A program made the translations under genes and the position numbers. The notes below the pieces were generated by a model, which was given only the letters and a program-made list of their open reading frames with translations, was not told the origin of the DNA and did not search any database. DNA of 64,000 nucleotides from Nannocystis exedens (GTDB taxonomy: Bacteria > Myxococcota_A > Polyangia > Nannocystales > Nannocystaceae), in assembly GCF_002343915.1 (NCBI RefSeq), contig NZ_NETK01000001.1, positions 62,001 to 126,000 on the forward strand. Direction: 5' to 3'. Position 1 is the stretch's first letter, and each line of letters begins with the position of its first letter. Positions 19,144 to 30,605 of the stretch are shown here, piece by piece.

Positions 19144-21639
19144 TCACGACTTCGCCGGCTCGTTCGCCGCGCCCGGCAGCAGCCGCGCCAGCGGCGAGCC
19201 GCGCAGCAGCCGTGCGAGCACCTCGGCCACGCTCTCGCCGCCGAGGATCGCCAGCGGGGCCATCGACTCCGCCATCTTCTCGGCCAGCGCTCGATCGCCG
19301 AACGCCTGCAGCGCGGCGATCAGGTCGGGCGAGACCGCCCGCGCCTTCTCGACCACCGCCGCGACCTCGGCCTGCAGCTCGCGCAGCCGCTGGTCGAGCT
19401 GCTGCTGCTGGATCGTCAGATCGAGCGTCGCGGACGCCTGGCGCCGGCCGAGCTCGGCCCCGTGGATCGCCCCGAGCCGCTCCTGCTCGGCCAGCAGCGC
19501 CTGCTGCTGGCGCTCGTGCAGATCGAGCTTGGCCGCCAGCTCGGCCAGCTGGTAGCGCTGCTGCTGCTCGCCCTCGCGGGTGCGCAGCGCGATCGCCTGC
19601 TGCAGCGTCGCCGACTTGGCCTCCGCGACCTGCTGCGTGACCGCCTCGGTCTGCCGCACCATGTCGAGCCGGCGCTGCTCGGCCGCCAGCGACAGCGTCT
19701 GCTGGACCGCGGCGTGCTGCGCCTGGACCAGCAGCTCGGCGATCGCCTCGTCGCCGATCGTGACCTCGAGGACCTCGACGTCGTACACCCGCATGCCGTT
19801 CTCGTCGAAGCGCCGGCCCGGCCGCTTGCCGTCGTCGCCCGCGGTCCCGAGGATCACGTCGCGCAGGATCGCCACCGAGTCGGCGTAGAACTGCTCGATC
19901 CCGTGGCGCTTGACCGCCGCGCGGACGAGCGAGCGCAGATGGTCGGTCAGGAACTTGACGTAATTCTCGACCTCGAACCACTTGTTCGGGTCGCCCTCGA
20001 AGTTGACGCGGTAGCTGAGCTGGATCTGCACGCGCACGAGGTCGCGGGTCTCGACCTCGACCTGGTCGGACACCTTGTTGTTGAGCACCCGCAGGTAGAC
20101 CGTCTTGAACAGGTTGTGCTCCGACTTCGGCGTGCCGGTCGACAGCTCGAGCACCTGCAGCGTCTCGTCGTACTCGAGCAGGTGCGTGTGCGGCCCGGTC
20201 ACGACCTTGCGCTCGCCGGTCTTCGACACCACCAGCACCGCGTAGCCGGTCCACACGTCGATGGCGACCGCGCCGTCATAGCGGGTGTCGAGCACGATCG
20301 TGCGCGGCCCGGTGAAGGTCTGGCTGCGCGTGAAGTCGTCGCCGGCGAACTCCGACGACGTCGGCGGAGGCGGCGGCGCGGCCGGACCGCCCGGCGCGGG
20401 CGCGGGCTTGGGCGCCGCCGAGGCCCGCGCCGACTGGACCGGCACCGAGGCCACCGCCGCGAACTCGGCGGCGATCTGCGGCGCGTTCTGCTGCGCCAGC
20501 CGGCGGTTGTAGTCATACGCCTCGCGGTTGCCGGGGAACCACAGCGAGACGGTCTTCGGGTCGAGCACGCGGCGGATGATCAGCTCGAACCGCGGATCGG
20601 GCAGGTAGATCGCCGGCCCGCGCTTCAGCGTGATCGTGCCCTTGTTGCGGTCGAGCACGTAGCGCGCCTCGCCGGCCGGGATCGCGACCGCGTAGTGCCG
20701 CTCCTGATCGCCGTACTTGATGATCGCGTGCTCCGGCCGCGGCAGGTAGATCATCGTGTCCTTGCCGGTGATGAACAGCTCGTCGCCGACCTTGTAGCGG
20801 ACCCCGTTCTCCTCGTACGGCGCGATGACCTTGACGTAGAGGCCGGTGTTCTCGTTGAGCTCGATCGCGCGGAACTTGCGGGCGCCCCGCATCGCCACGA
20901 ACGTCTCGGTCGGCTGCGGGAACACCACCGCAGGCCCCTGGATGTAGCGCTTGTTGCCGTTCTCGTCGAGCAGGATGCAGTACTCGAGCCGCTCGAGCGT
21001 GATCGCCTCGCGCACGTAGTTGCCGTCGACGTCCGGCACGACCTCGACGCCGGTCGGCGGGATGTAGAACGCGACCTCGGTGCCGCGGATGATCAGCAGC
21101 GTGCCCATCGTCAGGTCGGGCGGCCGCTGCACGTGGACCGCCTCGCCCTCGTCCGCCGCCGCCTCGGGCCGCATGCGCAGCACCGCGTTCTTCCAGTTGG
21201 CCTTGGCGCCCTCCTCGTCGTACACGCGCACGAGCAGGTATTGATTGGAGCGCAGGTGGTGGCCCTGGATCACCCGCACCATCTGCCCCGGCCACAGCGC
21301 GAACGAGGCCGGCCCGGGGATGTTGACCTTGCGGCCGGTGTCGAGCGACGGCAGGTTGTTGAGCGCGCCGGTCCGCGGGTGGCTCTTGTCGGTCGCCGGG
21401 TTCTTCAGCACCAGGTACCAGCCCTCGGGCGCGATCGACAGCGACTGGATCGCGCCGTCGAGCTGGCGCCGCTCGAACCGCTTGCTGCCGGCGTCGAACA
21501 CCACCGGCGCGTCGGTGTTGGCGAGGCTCGTCTTGTGCGGCCCGACGTAGACGTTGATGTTGCCCTTCGTCTCGTCCAGGATGAAGGCGAACTCGTTCGG
21601 TGCGAGGACAAGGTCTCGTTCACGGCCTCGGTCGTTCAT
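19144..21639 (-). CDS. Bacterial major vault protein homologue
   Basis: This 831-residue protein follows the layout of eukaryotic major vault protein. The N-terminal half (about 1-370) has MVP-type beta repeats, with turns such as [22 protein letters not shown] and [11 protein letters not shown], the last close to IPLDENEGIYV of animal MVP. A Pro/Ala-rich insert (about 400-425) precedes a shoulder domain (about 440-610) in which [13 protein letters not shown] and [20 protein letters not shown] parallel LSAGRPKRPHARR and [20 protein letters not shown] of animal MVP. A long Gln/Glu-rich coiled coil (about 640-760) matches the cap helix. The ATG at 21639 is preceded by AGGAG. Assembly into a vault-like shell is inferred; no cargo (INT) domain gene is visible here. 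Confidence 0.85.
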   Translation of the reverse strand: MNDRGRERDLVLAPNEFAFILDETKGNINVYVGPHKTSLANTDAPVVFDAGSKRFERRQLDGAIQSLSIAPEGWYLVLKNPATDKSHPRTGALNNLPSLDTGRKVNIPGPASFALWPGQMVRVIQGHHLRSNQYLLVRVYDEEGAKANWKNAVLRMRPEAAADEGEAVHVQRPPDLTMGTLLIIRGTEVAFYIPPTGVEVVPDVDGNYVREAITLERLEYCILLDENGNKRYIQGPAVVFPQPTETFVAMRGARKFRAIELNENTGLYVKVIAPYEENGVRYKVGDELFITGKDTMIYLPRPEHAIIKYGDQERHYAVAIPAGEARYVLDRNKGTITLKRGPAIYLPDPRFELIIRRVLDPKTVSLWFPGNREAYDYNRRLAQQNAPQIAAEFAAVASVPVQSARASAAPKPAPAPGGPAAPPPPPTSSEFAGDDFTRSQTFTGPRTIVLDTRYDGAVAIDVWTGYAVLVVSKTGERKVVTGPHTHLLEYDETLQVLELSTGTPKSEHNLFKTVYLRVLNNKVSDQVEVETRDLVRVQIQLSYRVNFEGDPNKWFEVENYVKFLTDHLRSLVRAAVKRHGIEQFYADSVAILRDVILGTAGDDGKRPGRRFDENGMRVYDVEVLEVTIGDEAIAELLVQAQHAAVQQTLSLAAEQRRLDMVRQTEAVTQQVAEAKSATLQQAIALRTREGEQQQRYQLAELAAKLDLHERQQQALLAEQERLGAIHGAELGRRQASATLDLTIQQQQLDQRLRELQAEVAAVVEKARAVSPDLIAALQAFGDRALAEKMAESMAPLAILGGESVAEVLARLLRGSPLARLLPGAANEPAKS

Positions 21640-21741
21640 GGGGCTCCTGTCGCGACGCTGGACGTCGCGGGTCCCGAGCATACGAGCCGCCGCACCGCGA
21701 AGGCAGCCCCGCGGCCGCGCGCCGCGATCGCGCAGGCGCGC

Positions 21742-22365
21742 TCACGCGCGCAGGGCGAGCTCGAAGCCGAGGCGCACACGCACGGCGTAGGCGTCCCAGA
21801 AGCCCCGCTCCTCGCGCGTGCCCGCGTCGGCGCGATCGAAGCGGGCCTGCCACGCGGCCACGCGATCCGGTGCGGGCTTCCACAAGCCGGCGTCGACCAG
21901 CTCGACGACGAGGCCGAGCGCCCCGAAGTCGCCCGCGGCCTCGTACAGATCGACGTCGTCGGCGCGATCGAGGACCGCGGCCGCGCGCTCGCCCAGGGCG
22001 TCGATGCTCGCCTGCCCGCCGGGCACGCGGAGCAGCGCGTCGAACCGCGGGCCGTCGTTGTAGCCGCCGATCGCCGCCGCCGCGGCCTCGCTGCGCGAGC
22101 GCCCTGCGAGCGCGCCCTCGAGATCGCGCGCGAGCCCGGCCAGCACCTCGCGCGCGTCCGCCGGCAGCGCCTCGCCGTGCGCCAGCGCGGCCGCCACGTG
22201 GCCCGCCCCGCGCAGCTTCAGCACCACCGGTTGCAACCACGCGACCAGGCCGATGCCCACCGCCAGCTCGCTCGGCGAGGCGTCGAGCGCCGGCAGCCGC
22301 ACCAGGCCGCCGACGAGGTCGAGCGCGGCGTCGTTGTCGTAGAGTCCGTCGTCCCAGGTACCCAT
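21742..22365 (-). CDS. DUF4259-family protein
   Basis: This 207-residue protein begins [21 protein letters not shown], the signature N terminus of DUF4259 proteins, which are small, soluble and of unknown function. The rest is Ala/Leu-rich and probably all helical. No signal peptide or catalytic motif is seen. It lies 102 bp upstream of the vault-protein gene on the same strand and could share a transcript. It is divergent from the dehydrogenase gene with 57 bp between the start codons. Confidence 0.7.
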   Translation of the reverse strand: MGTWDDGLYDNDAALDLVGGLVRLPALDASPSELAVGIGLVAWLQPVVLKLRGAGHVAAALAHGEALPADAREVLAGLARDLEGALAGRSRSEAAAAAIGGYNDGPRFDALLRVPGGQASIDALGERAAAVLDRADDVDLYEAAGDFGALGLVVELVDAGLWKPAPDRVAAWQARFDRADAGTREERGFWDAYAVRVRLGFELALRA

Positions 22366-22422
22366 GCGCGGGCGACGGTAGGCCGGCGCCTGCCCGAGCA
22401 CAAGCGGGGTAAAGTCGCGCCG

Positions 22423-23445
<1,023 letters not shown>

Positions 23446-23477
23446 CCTGGGGGCCCCGCCCGAGCTGGCAGTCGAGA

Positions 23478-23495
23478 CATGTCCCCAGGGACATG
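23478..23495. repeat. Perfect palindrome CATGTCC-CCAG-GGACATG in the 23446-23763 gap
   Basis: This gap of 318 bp precedes the hybrid kinase gene. It holds one perfect 7-bp-arm copy of the element, 32 bp after the dehydrogenase stop. Nothing else in the gap stands out. Confidence 0.88.
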
Positions 23496-23763
23496 CCCCA
23501 TGATTCATTGATGGCTGTGCCGGCGCGAGGCGGACCGCCCCCACGTGCGGACCGAGGGGCACGAGGCCTCTCGCTCGTCTGCTGCTGCCGACGCCGCCGC
23601 GCGGCGACGACGCGCGGACGAATGACCGCAGTCTTTCGCGGGACCTATCCCTTGAATCAGGTGTCGCGGCCGCCGCGCCACGAACGGCGTCAACCGGGTC
23701 GCGGCTTCGCCGTCGGCTCGCGGACGAGAAGACGCGCGGCCCGTCCGCTATGCTGAGGCACGT

Positions 23764-26073
23764 ATGCCCGAATCCGAGGGACACGTCGGCGCTCCGTGCG
23801 ACCCCGCGGCGCTGATCGACAGCCTGCCGGGGATGGTCTACCGCTGCCGGGCCGACCGCGCCTGGACGCTCGATTACGTCAGCGCCGGCGCGCTCGAGCT
23901 GACCGGCTATCGCCCCGACGAATTGCTGGCGAGCGAGCGGCGGGCCTACGCCGATCTCATCATTCCCATGGATCGACGCGCCGTCGAGGCGGCCGTCGAG
24001 ACGGCGGTCGCCGCCGGCCAGTCGTTCACAGTCGAGTACCGGATCCGCGACCGCGCCGGCCGCCTCAAGCACGTGTGGGAACACGGCCGACTGCTGGGCG
24101 GCGAAGGCAACGCCGCCGTGCTCGAGGGCTTCGTCACCGACATCTCGCCGCTGCGGCGCGCCGAGCACGACCTGCGCGAGCGGATCAAGGAGCTCGAGCT
24201 GCTCTACGAGGTCTCGTCGATCGCCGGCGACGAGCTCACGCTCGACGAGGCGCTGTGGCAGATCGCCGACCGGATCCCGCGCGGCTACTGCTACCCGCGC
24301 GAGGTCGCGGCGCGGATCCAGCTCGGCGACCGCGTCTACACCTCGTCGCGCTTCGCCGCCGACCCGTGCCGCCAGTCGGCCCCGATCAACGTCGGCGGCC
24401 GGGCCGCCGGCGTGCTCGAGGTGTGCCGGATCGCCGACTCCGACGTCCCGTGCGCGCGCTACTTCCTGCGCGAGGAGCAGGAGATGCTGCACGTCATCGC
24501 CGGCCGGATCGGCGCCCTGGCCGAGCGGGCCGGCATGATCGACGCGCTGCGGGCCAGCGAGCGCCACGCCCGCGAGCTCTACGAGCGCCTGCCGATCGCC
24601 ACCGTGTGCTGGCAGCAGCGCGGCGACACCTTCGTGCTCGTCGACCACAACCGGGCCGCCTTCACCCTTAGCGACGGCCACGTCCCCGCGTGGGTCGGGC
24701 GCAGCCTCGCCGAGCTGCTGCCCGACCGACCCGAGCTCGTCGACGCCATGCGGACCTGCGTCGCCGGCGAGGGCGCCCTCCGCCGCGAGGTCGAGATCGC
24801 CAGGCCCGACCGCTCGGCCGCGATCTACGTCGTCTCGTTCGGCTTCGTCCCCCCGGACCTCGTGCTCACCCACGTCGTCGACGTCACCCGCGAGCGCCAC
24901 CTCGAGCGGCGCTTCCAGGAGGCGCAGAAGATGGAGGTGCTCGGGCGCATGGCGGCCGGCGTCGCCCACGACTTCAACAACCTCCTCACCGTGATCCTGA
25001 GCTACACCGGCATGCTCGAGAAGAGCGCCGCCGCCAACAAGGCCACCGGCTCGGACGTCGCCGACCTCGAGGAGATCCGCAAGGCCAGCGAGCGGGCCGC
25101 CGCGCTCACGCAGCAGCTCCTCTCCTTCGGCCGCCGCGACATCGTCGCGCCCGAGGTGATCGATCTCGGGGCCAAGATCGACGAGCTCCGCGGCATGCTC
25201 GTCCGCCTGCTCGGCGAGGAGCGGACCTTGACGATCTCGCTGGCCGGCGCGCCGTGTCCGGTGCGGATCGGTCCCGGCCACATCGATCAGCTGCTCGTCA
25301 ACCTCGTCATCAACGCCCGCGACGCCACCCGCGTCGGCGGCCGCGTCGTCATCGCCACCGCCACGCTCGAGGCCGGCGACGACGACGGCGTCCACCTCGA
25401 CCTGCCGCCCGGCCCGCGCGTCGTCATGACCGTGCGCGACGACGGCAGCGGCATGGACGAGGCGACGCGGGCGCGGATCTTCGAGCCGTTCTTCACCACC
25501 AAGCCGCCCGGCCTCGGCACCGGCATGGGGCTGGCGATCGTCTACGGCATCGTCCGTCAGGCCGGCGGCGCGATCGTCGTCGACAGCCAGCCGGGCCGCG
25601 GCACGACCTTCCGGATCTACTTCCCGCGCGACCAGGAGCCGCTGCCGCGCCGGCCGTCGAAGGCGCCCGCGCCGCAGCCGCGCGCGCCGGGCGGCGAGAC
25701 CATCCTGCTCGTCGAGGACAGCGAGCCGGTGCGACGCCTCGTGCTGCGCGTGCTCGGGGCGGCGGGCTACCGCGTGCTGACGGCCGCCGACGCCGCCGAG
25801 GCGCTGCTGATCTGCGAGCGCAGCGGCGGCGCGATCGACCTGCTCGTCACCGACCTCGTGATGCCGTGGACCACCGGCGCCAACCTGGCCCAGCGGATCG
25901 CCGCCCGCTGCCCCGGCCTGCGCGTCCTGTTCATGAGCGGCTCGCCCGAGCGCGCCATGCAGGCCGCCGCCGAGCTCGACGCGGCCGCCAGCTTCATCGC
26001 CAAGCCGTTCACCGGCGAGGCCCTCGTCGGCCTGGTCCGGCGGATCCTCGACGGCGAGCCGGCGACCGCGTGA
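23764..26073 (+). CDS. PAS hybrid sensor histidine kinase with receiver domain
   Basis: This 769-residue soluble hybrid kinase has a PAS domain at about 20-135 ([27 protein letters not shown]), then a GAF-like or helical linker (about 140-260), a second PAS-like segment (about 270-375), and HisKA with the phospho-acceptor in [14 protein letters not shown] (about 400). HATPase_c follows with LVINARDAT (N box), DDGSGM (G1) and [13 protein letters not shown] (G2), and finally a receiver domain at about 640-765 with acceptor Asp in LVTDLVMP and Lys in AKPF. There is no transmembrane segment, so it senses a cytoplasmic cue. No response regulator is adjacent. GAGG precedes the ATG. Confidence 0.93.
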   Translation: MPESEGHVGAPCDPAALIDSLPGMVYRCRADRAWTLDYVSAGALELTGYRPDELLASERRAYADLIIPMDRRAVEAAVETAVAAGQSFTVEYRIRDRAGRLKHVWEHGRLLGGEGNAAVLEGFVTDISPLRRAEHDLRERIKELELLYEVSSIAGDELTLDEALWQIADRIPRGYCYPREVAARIQLGDRVYTSSRFAADPCRQSAPINVGGRAAGVLEVCRIADSDVPCARYFLREEQEMLHVIAGRIGALAERAGMIDALRASERHARELYERLPIATVCWQQRGDTFVLVDHNRAAFTLSDGHVPAWVGRSLAELLPDRPELVDAMRTCVAGEGALRREVEIARPDRSAAIYVVSFGFVPPDLVLTHVVDVTRERHLERRFQEAQKMEVLGRMAAGVAHDFNNLLTVILSYTGMLEKSAAANKATGSDVADLEEIRKASERAAALTQQLLSFGRRDIVAPEVIDLGAKIDELRGMLVRLLGEERTLTISLAGAPCPVRIGPGHIDQLLVNLVINARDATRVGGRVVIATATLEAGDDDGVHLDLPPGPRVVMTVRDDGSGMDEATRARIFEPFFTTKPPGLGTGMGLAIVYGIVRQAGGAIVVDSQPGRGTTFRIYFPRDQEPLPRRPSKAPAPQPRAPGGETILLVEDSEPVRRLVLRVLGAAGYRVLTAADAAEALLICERSGGAIDLLVTDLVMPWTTGANLAQRIAARCPGLRVLFMSGSPERAMQAAAELDAAASFIAKPFTGEALVGLVRRILDGEPATA

Positions 26074-26076
26074 GCG

Positions 26077-26096
26077 CGCCGCGGGTCGCCGCGGCG
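26077..26096 (+). terminator. Hairpin after the hybrid kinase gene
   Basis: A perfect 8-bp stem CGCCGCGG with loop GTCG starts three bases after the stop codon. No U-tract follows. Confidence 0.5.
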
Positions 26097-26265
26097 GACG
26101 GGCTTGCCACATATCCTTTCGAACATGTCCTTGGAGTCATTGTGATGACCCGCCCGGGCGGGCGGCGCCGGCGGCGGCGGCCGGGAGCGCGGCGGACGGC
26201 AGCAGCGTCGGGTTGTCGCATCGCGCGACCTGGGTACTCTTTCGCGCGGACTCGAAAGGACCACC

Positions 26266-27561
26266 ATGACGATTTCTCTGACAGACACAGTTCGCGACGC
26301 GCTGACCTCCGGCGGCATCGTCAACGGCGCCGCGTCCGCCCTCGGGATCTCGAGCGCGGCGGCGACGAAGGGGCTGGGCGCCGCGGGCTCGGCCATGCTC
26401 GCCGGTCTGACCAACAAAGCCCGCGATCCGCTGTTGCTCGGCGAATTCTTCAACATGGCCCAGGACCCGGCGCTCGCCAGCCCGGCGCTCGACGACCCGG
26501 CGCGTCTGCTCAGCGGCGCCGCCGAGGCCACGCGCGCGCGCGACCTCGGCAGCCGCTTGATGTCGAGTCTGTTCGGCGGCCGCACGGACGACGTGATCAG
26601 CGGCCTGGCGCGTCACGCCGGCCTCGGCACCCCCGCGGCCGCCTCCTTGATGAGCCTGGCGGCGCCGCTCGTGCTGCGGGCGGTCGGCGGCCTGGTGCGC
26701 GGCGGCGGCATGACGGTCGGCTCGCTCGGGCAGGCGCTGCTCGGCAACCAGAGCGAGATCATGAACGCCGTGCCGCCGGCGATGGCGGGCGTGATCGGCC
26801 GCGCGCAGATCTACGACGTCGTCCGCGAGCCCGAGCCGCAGGTGCCTCACCTGCCGCATCCCGCGGTCATCGAGCCCAAGCGGCCGCCCTGGTGGGCCAT
26901 CCCGCTGGCCCTGCTGCCGCTGGCCCTGCTCGCCTGGTGGTTCGTCGGCGGGCGCCGGACGGACCAGCAGGTCGACACCGCCGCCACGCGCTACGAGACC
27001 CCCGCGGCCGTCGCCACACGCACGCCTCCGCCCACGCCGCCCCCGCCGCCCGCGAGCAAGCCCGCCACCCCGCCCCCGCCCGCGAGGGCCGAGCCGGAGC
27101 TCAAGTCGGTCCACGTCGCCGAGGTCAACCGCGAGCTGCGGTTCGCCGAGAACGGGGTCGAGGCCAGGCTGCTCGCCTTCCTGCGCACCAAGGACGCCAG
27201 GTACGACGACCAGAACTGGTTCGAGTTCGACCGCCTGGTGTTCGACACCGACGCACCGACGCTGGCCCCCGGCTCGAACGAGCAGCTCGAGAACCTCGCC
27301 GCGATCCTCAAGGCCTACCCCGGCGTGCACATCAAGATCGGCGGGTACACCGACAACACCGGCGACCCGAACGCCAACCTCAAGCTGTCGCAGGAGCGGG
27401 CCGACACCGTGAAGAAGGAGTTGGTCGCCCGCGGCGTCTCCGGCGACCGCATCGAGACCGAGGGCTACGGCGAGCAGCACCCGATCGCCTCCAACAGCAC
27501 CGAGGAGGGCCGCGCGCAGAACCGCCGGATCGCCCTCCGCGTCCTGCCGCCGAAGTCGTGA
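26266..27561 (+). CDS. DUF937-OmpA peptidoglycan-binding envelope protein
   Basis: This 431-residue protein joins two folds. Residues 1-180 are a DUF937/YidB-like helical domain rich in Gly, Ala and Leu. A single transmembrane helix lies at about 212-228 (PLALLPLALLAWWFV), then a Pro-rich periplasmic spacer. The C-terminal OmpA-like domain (about 320-430) has FDTDAPTLAPGS, KIGGYTDNTGDPNANLKLSQ and the NRRIALRV end, which bind peptidoglycan. The DUF937 part would face the cytoplasm and the OmpA part the wall. The ribosome binding site AAAGGA lies just before the ATG. Confidence 0.88.
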   Translation: MTISLTDTVRDALTSGGIVNGAASALGISSAAATKGLGAAGSAMLAGLTNKARDPLLLGEFFNMAQDPALASPALDDPARLLSGAAEATRARDLGSRLMSSLFGGRTDDVISGLARHAGLGTPAAASLMSLAAPLVLRAVGGLVRGGGMTVGSLGQALLGNQSEIMNAVPPAMAGVIGRAQIYDVVREPEPQVPHLPHPAVIEPKRPPWWAIPLALLPLALLAWWFVGGRRTDQQVDTAATRYETPAAVATRTPPPTPPPPPASKPATPPPPARAEPELKSVHVAEVNRELRFAENGVEARLLAFLRTKDARYDDQNWFEFDRLVFDTDAPTLAPGSNEQLENLAAILKAYPGVHIKIGGYTDNTGDPNANLKLSQERADTVKKELVARGVSGDRIETEGYGEQHPIASNSTEEGRAQNRRIALRVLPPKS

Positions 27562-27585
27562 GCCGCGCGAGCGCTGCGTCCTCAC

Positions 27586-27623
27586 GCGAGCCGGGCGCCC
27601 CGAGGTCGGGGCGCCCGGCTCGC
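27586..27623. terminator. Perfect 18-bp inverted repeat between convergent genes
   Basis: Arms 27586-27603 and 27606-27623 are exact reverse complements around a 2-bp centre. It lies 24 bp after the OmpA stop and before the convergent M16 genes, so it probably ends transcription from both sides. No U-tract follows. Confidence 0.75.
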
Positions 27624-27634
27624 GCAATTCCGTA

Positions 27635-27694
27635 CATGTTCTTGAGGACATGCCTCTCAAGAAATGCCCGTGAAGACATGACCAGAAGGGCATG
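27635..27694. repeat. Five-step CATG array with exact 14-bp period
   Basis: Half-sites at 27635, 27649, 27663 (AATG), 27677 and 27691 are each 14 bp apart. Between them TCC/GGA-like triplets surround a variable 4-bp centre. It fills the gap between the inverted repeat and the M16 gene end. Confidence 0.92.
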
Positions 27695-27721
27695 TCCCGA
27701 GCGCCCGCCCTGCGACGCGCC

Positions 27722-29218
27722 TCAGCGCGCGTCGTCGATCACCTGGAGCGGCCCGAGGCCGAGCGGCTCGACCTGGGCGCGGATCGTCCCGGGATCGCCG
27801 ACCAGCACCACCTGCATCGCCTCCGGCGCGAACCACTTCGACAGCGCGCTCTCGACGTCGTCGTCGCGCACGCCGCCGAGCCGGCGCAGCTCGGCCGCGA
27901 GCGCGTCGTCGGGCCGCCCCGCGACGTGCAGGCGCGCCACCCCCTCGACGACCGCCGACAGGCGCTGCTGCCCCAGCATGCGCTCGACCTGAAACGCGCG
28001 GCCGAGCAGGCGCAGCAGATCGCCGGTCAGGAAGCGGCCCTGCGCCGACTTGAGCTGCGAGAACATCGCCCGCAGCGACGCGCCGGTGGCGGCCGCCTCG
28101 ACCTGCGTCTCGATCGCCAGGAGCCCGCCGCGCCGCGCCGGCGCGTGGCTCACCGCCACGCTGTAGGTGTCGCCGCGATCGCGGCGCAGCACCTCGCGCA
28201 GGGCCGAGCCGACCACGGCCGACGCCAGCTCGAGCGCCAGCGCGTCGGCGTCGCCGGGGATCGTCCGACCCACCAGGATCGCCGTCTGGGCCAACCCTGG
28301 TCGCGGCACCACCAGCACCTCGCGGCGCGGCACGGGGAGGACGAGGCGGCCCTCCTGCGCGTCGGACTCCGGCGCGAGCGTCCGCGCCGCGGCCGGCCCC
28401 GGCCACTCCCCCAGCGCGCTCGCGGCCGCCCGCGCGAGCTCGGCCCGCGGCGCCTCCCCGACCACCACCAGCGCCGGTCGGGCCGCCCGCAACCACTGCT
28501 CCTGCGCCTTTCGGACATGTTCGATCGACCAGCTCGCCGCCCTGCGCGCCTCCCCGAGCGGGTCGAGGCTCGGGGCCAGGCGCCGCTGCAGCAGGTGCAG
28601 CCCGCGCGCCGCCGGATCGCCGTCACGCCGCTGCAAGGCGGCCAGCCGCTCGCGCCGCAGCGCCTCGACGTCCTCGCCCGTGAGCGCCGCGCTGCGCACC
28701 GCCGCCGTCAAGAGCCCCAGCGCCTCGCGCCACGCCGACGCCTCGACCTCGACCTGCAGCAGCGCCCCGTCCGCGAGCCACACCACCTCGATCGCCCCGC
28801 CGTACTCGCCGAGCGCGTCCTCGACCGCCCGGTCGCGCCCGCGAGCCAGCAGCTCGAGGGTGAAGCTCGCCAGCGGCGGGTCGACCTCCGCACCTGTCCG
28901 CAAGACCAGCCCGATCGCCGTCGTCGGGCCCGCCCGCCGCACGTGCAGCAGCGACGGCCCGAGCCGCTCGAGCCGCGGCGCGACCACTGCCGGCGCGGTC
29001 GTCGGCACCTCCGGCGGCGTGTGACGCCACGACTGATTGCCCGCGCACGCGCTCAGGAGGACCGCCGCCAGCGACCAGGCGCCTCGCCGCGTCCTCGCGC
29101 CCCGCCCGCGAGCACCGGTCGCGGACCATGCCAGCCGCGACGAAGCGCGCTGCGATCCGTCCGTCGTGCCAGCGCCTCGGCGCGACCGGCCTGCCGCCGT
29201 GCTTCGCCCGGCCCTCAT
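27722..29218 (-). CDS. M16-family peptidase-like subunit without the zinc motif, lipoprotein
   Basis: This 498-residue M16B-type protein carries no HxxEH motif, so it cannot be catalytic alone. It has the R/Y substrate-binding pair region DRGDTYSVAV (about residue 360) typical of the second half of M16 enzymes. An Arg-rich start is followed by a hydrophobic run ending LLSACAG, a good lipobox, so it is probably anchored to a membrane. The ATG overlaps the stop of the upstream M16 gene in an ATGA arrangement, so the two products should form a heterodimer with catalytic zinc from one and R/Y from the other. The N terminus before the signal is unusually long (about 50 residues), and the true start is uncertain. 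Confidence 0.82.
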   Translation of the reverse strand: MRAGRSTAAGRSRRGAGTTDGSQRASSRLAWSATGARGRGARTRRGAWSLAAVLLSACAGNQSWRHTPPEVPTTAPAVVAPRLERLGPSLLHVRRAGPTTAIGLVLRTGAEVDPPLASFTLELLARGRDRAVEDALGEYGGAIEVVWLADGALLQVEVEASAWREALGLLTAAVRSAALTGEDVEALRRERLAALQRRDGDPAARGLHLLQRRLAPSLDPLGEARRAASWSIEHVRKAQEQWLRAARPALVVVGEAPRAELARAAASALGEWPGPAAARTLAPESDAQEGRLVLPVPRREVLVVPRPGLAQTAILVGRTIPGDADALALELASAVVGSALREVLRRDRGDTYSVAVSHAPARRGGLLAIETQVEAAATGASLRAMFSQLKSAQGRFLTGDLLRLLGRAFQVERMLGQQRLSAVVEGVARLHVAGRPDDALAAELRRLGGVRDDDVESALSKWFAPEAMQVVLVGDPGTIRAQVEPLGLGPLQVIDDAR

Positions 29219-30516
29219 CGCTCGCCCTCCGCCAGCACGGCCACGCGCGCCTCGGGCCGCAGCGCCTCGCGGGCGAAGCGGGCCACCTCCGCGGGCGTCA
29301 CCGCCATCCACTCGTCGACGTCCTGCCCGCCTCCGAGCCGCTTGCCCGCGGCCGCCTCCGCGGCCAGCAGCGCCGCGCGGTCCTGCAGGTCCTGCTGCGC
29401 GCTGCGATGCGCTCGCGCGAGCCGCAGCCGCGCGCGTCGCACCGCAGGCTCGGCCAGCGCTCCCGCGGCCACTTGCGAGAGCACGCGATCGACCTCGGCG
29501 ACCAGGCGCGTCGGTTCGCCGCCGACGCGGCCGATCACCCGCACGAAGAACACCGACTGATGCGGCAGGCTGCGCTGCGTCGCCTGGAACTCGGCCGCCT
29601 CCGGCGGACCCTCCGCGCGCGCCAGGCGGACGTACCCGCCGCGCTCCAGCGCCTCGGCGAGCACGTCCGCGGCCGCGTCGCCGTCCTCGTCGAGCGCCGG
29701 CGACGGCCATGCCATCAGCACCGCCGGCGCCGCGCCGACCGGCTGCTCGGCCGCGATCCGCAGCTCGCGGGGCCGCGTCACTCGCGGCACCGTGCGCGCC
29801 GCCGGCCGCGGCTGCGCCGGCAGGCCGCCGAAGTGCCGCTCGATCCACGCCGGCGTCTCGGCCGGCAGATCGCCGACCAGCACCAGCGTCGCGTTGCCCG
29901 GATGGACATGCTCGCCGAGGAACGCGTCGACGTCGGCGATCGTCGCCGCTGCCAGGTCTTCGGCGCTGCCGATGATCGCCCCGTGGTACGGGTGCCCCGC
30001 CGGGAACAACGCCGCCAGCGCCTGGATCTCGAGCCGGGCCAGCGGATCTTGCTCGGCCCGCTGCCGGCGCTCGTTGAGCACGATCCGCCGCACGCCCGCG
30101 AGCGTCGGCTCGCCGTGCTGCCCGCGCACGAAGCCCAGGCGATCGGCCTCGATCCACAGCACGTGCTCGGTCGCCTGCGCCGGCGCGGTATAATAGTACT
30201 CCGTCGAATAGAACCCGGTCTCGGCGTTGTTCGCGTGGGCCGACAGCACATACTCGAGGGTCTCGCGCCGGCCGCGATCGACGTGCGTCGAGCCCTCGTG
30301 GGCCACGTGCTCGACCACGTGGGCCAGCCCGCTGCGACCGCGCGGGTCGTCGACGCTGCCGGCGTGGACGCGCAGTCGCACCGCCACCAGCGGCGCTCGC
30401 CGGTCGTGGCGGAGGATCACCTCGAGCCCGTTGTCGAGCCGGTAGTGAGCGTCCTGCCCCGGCGTCACGACCGGGGCGGCGAGCAGCGCGAGCACGGCGG
30501 CGAGCATCGCCGTCAA
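29215..30516 (-). CDS. M16-family zinc metallopeptidase, catalytic subunit
   Basis: This 433-residue M16 peptidase has the inverted zinc motif HVVEH in GLAHVVEHVAHEGS (near residue 64), with downstream acidic residues about 70 positions later completing the site. The fold starts with YRLDNGLEVILRHD, as in processing-peptidase-like proteins. A short signal peptide (AVLALLAAPVV) indicates export to the periplasm. It is followed, with a 4-bp overlap, by the non-catalytic partner gene, so the pair likely works as one peptide-degrading complex. Confidence 0.9.
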   Translation of the reverse strand: MTAMLAAVLALLAAPVVTPGQDAHYRLDNGLEVILRHDRRAPLVAVRLRVHAGSVDDPRGRSGLAHVVEHVAHEGSTHVDRGRRETLEYVLSAHANNAETGFYSTEYYYTAPAQATEHVLWIEADRLGFVRGQHGEPTLAGVRRIVLNERRQRAEQDPLARLEIQALAALFPAGHPYHGAIIGSAEDLAAATIADVDAFLGEHVHPGNATLVLVGDLPAETPAWIERHFGGLPAQPRPAARTVPRVTRPRELRIAAEQPVGAAPAVLMAWPSPALDEDGDAAADVLAEALERGGYVRLARAEGPPEAAEFQATQRSLPHQSVFFVRVIGRVGGEPTRLVAEVDRVLSQVAAGALAEPAVRRARLRLARAHRSAQQDLQDRAALLAAEAAAGKRLGGGQDVDEWMAVTPAEVARFAREALRPEARVAVLAEGER

Positions 30517-30605
30517 CGTACCGCGAGCCCGCGCCGCGGCGCCGCGGTCGCCGATCGGACGCGGGCGCCGTCCTCACCCGCGGGTCACGCGAGGCTGCTC
30601 GCGGA

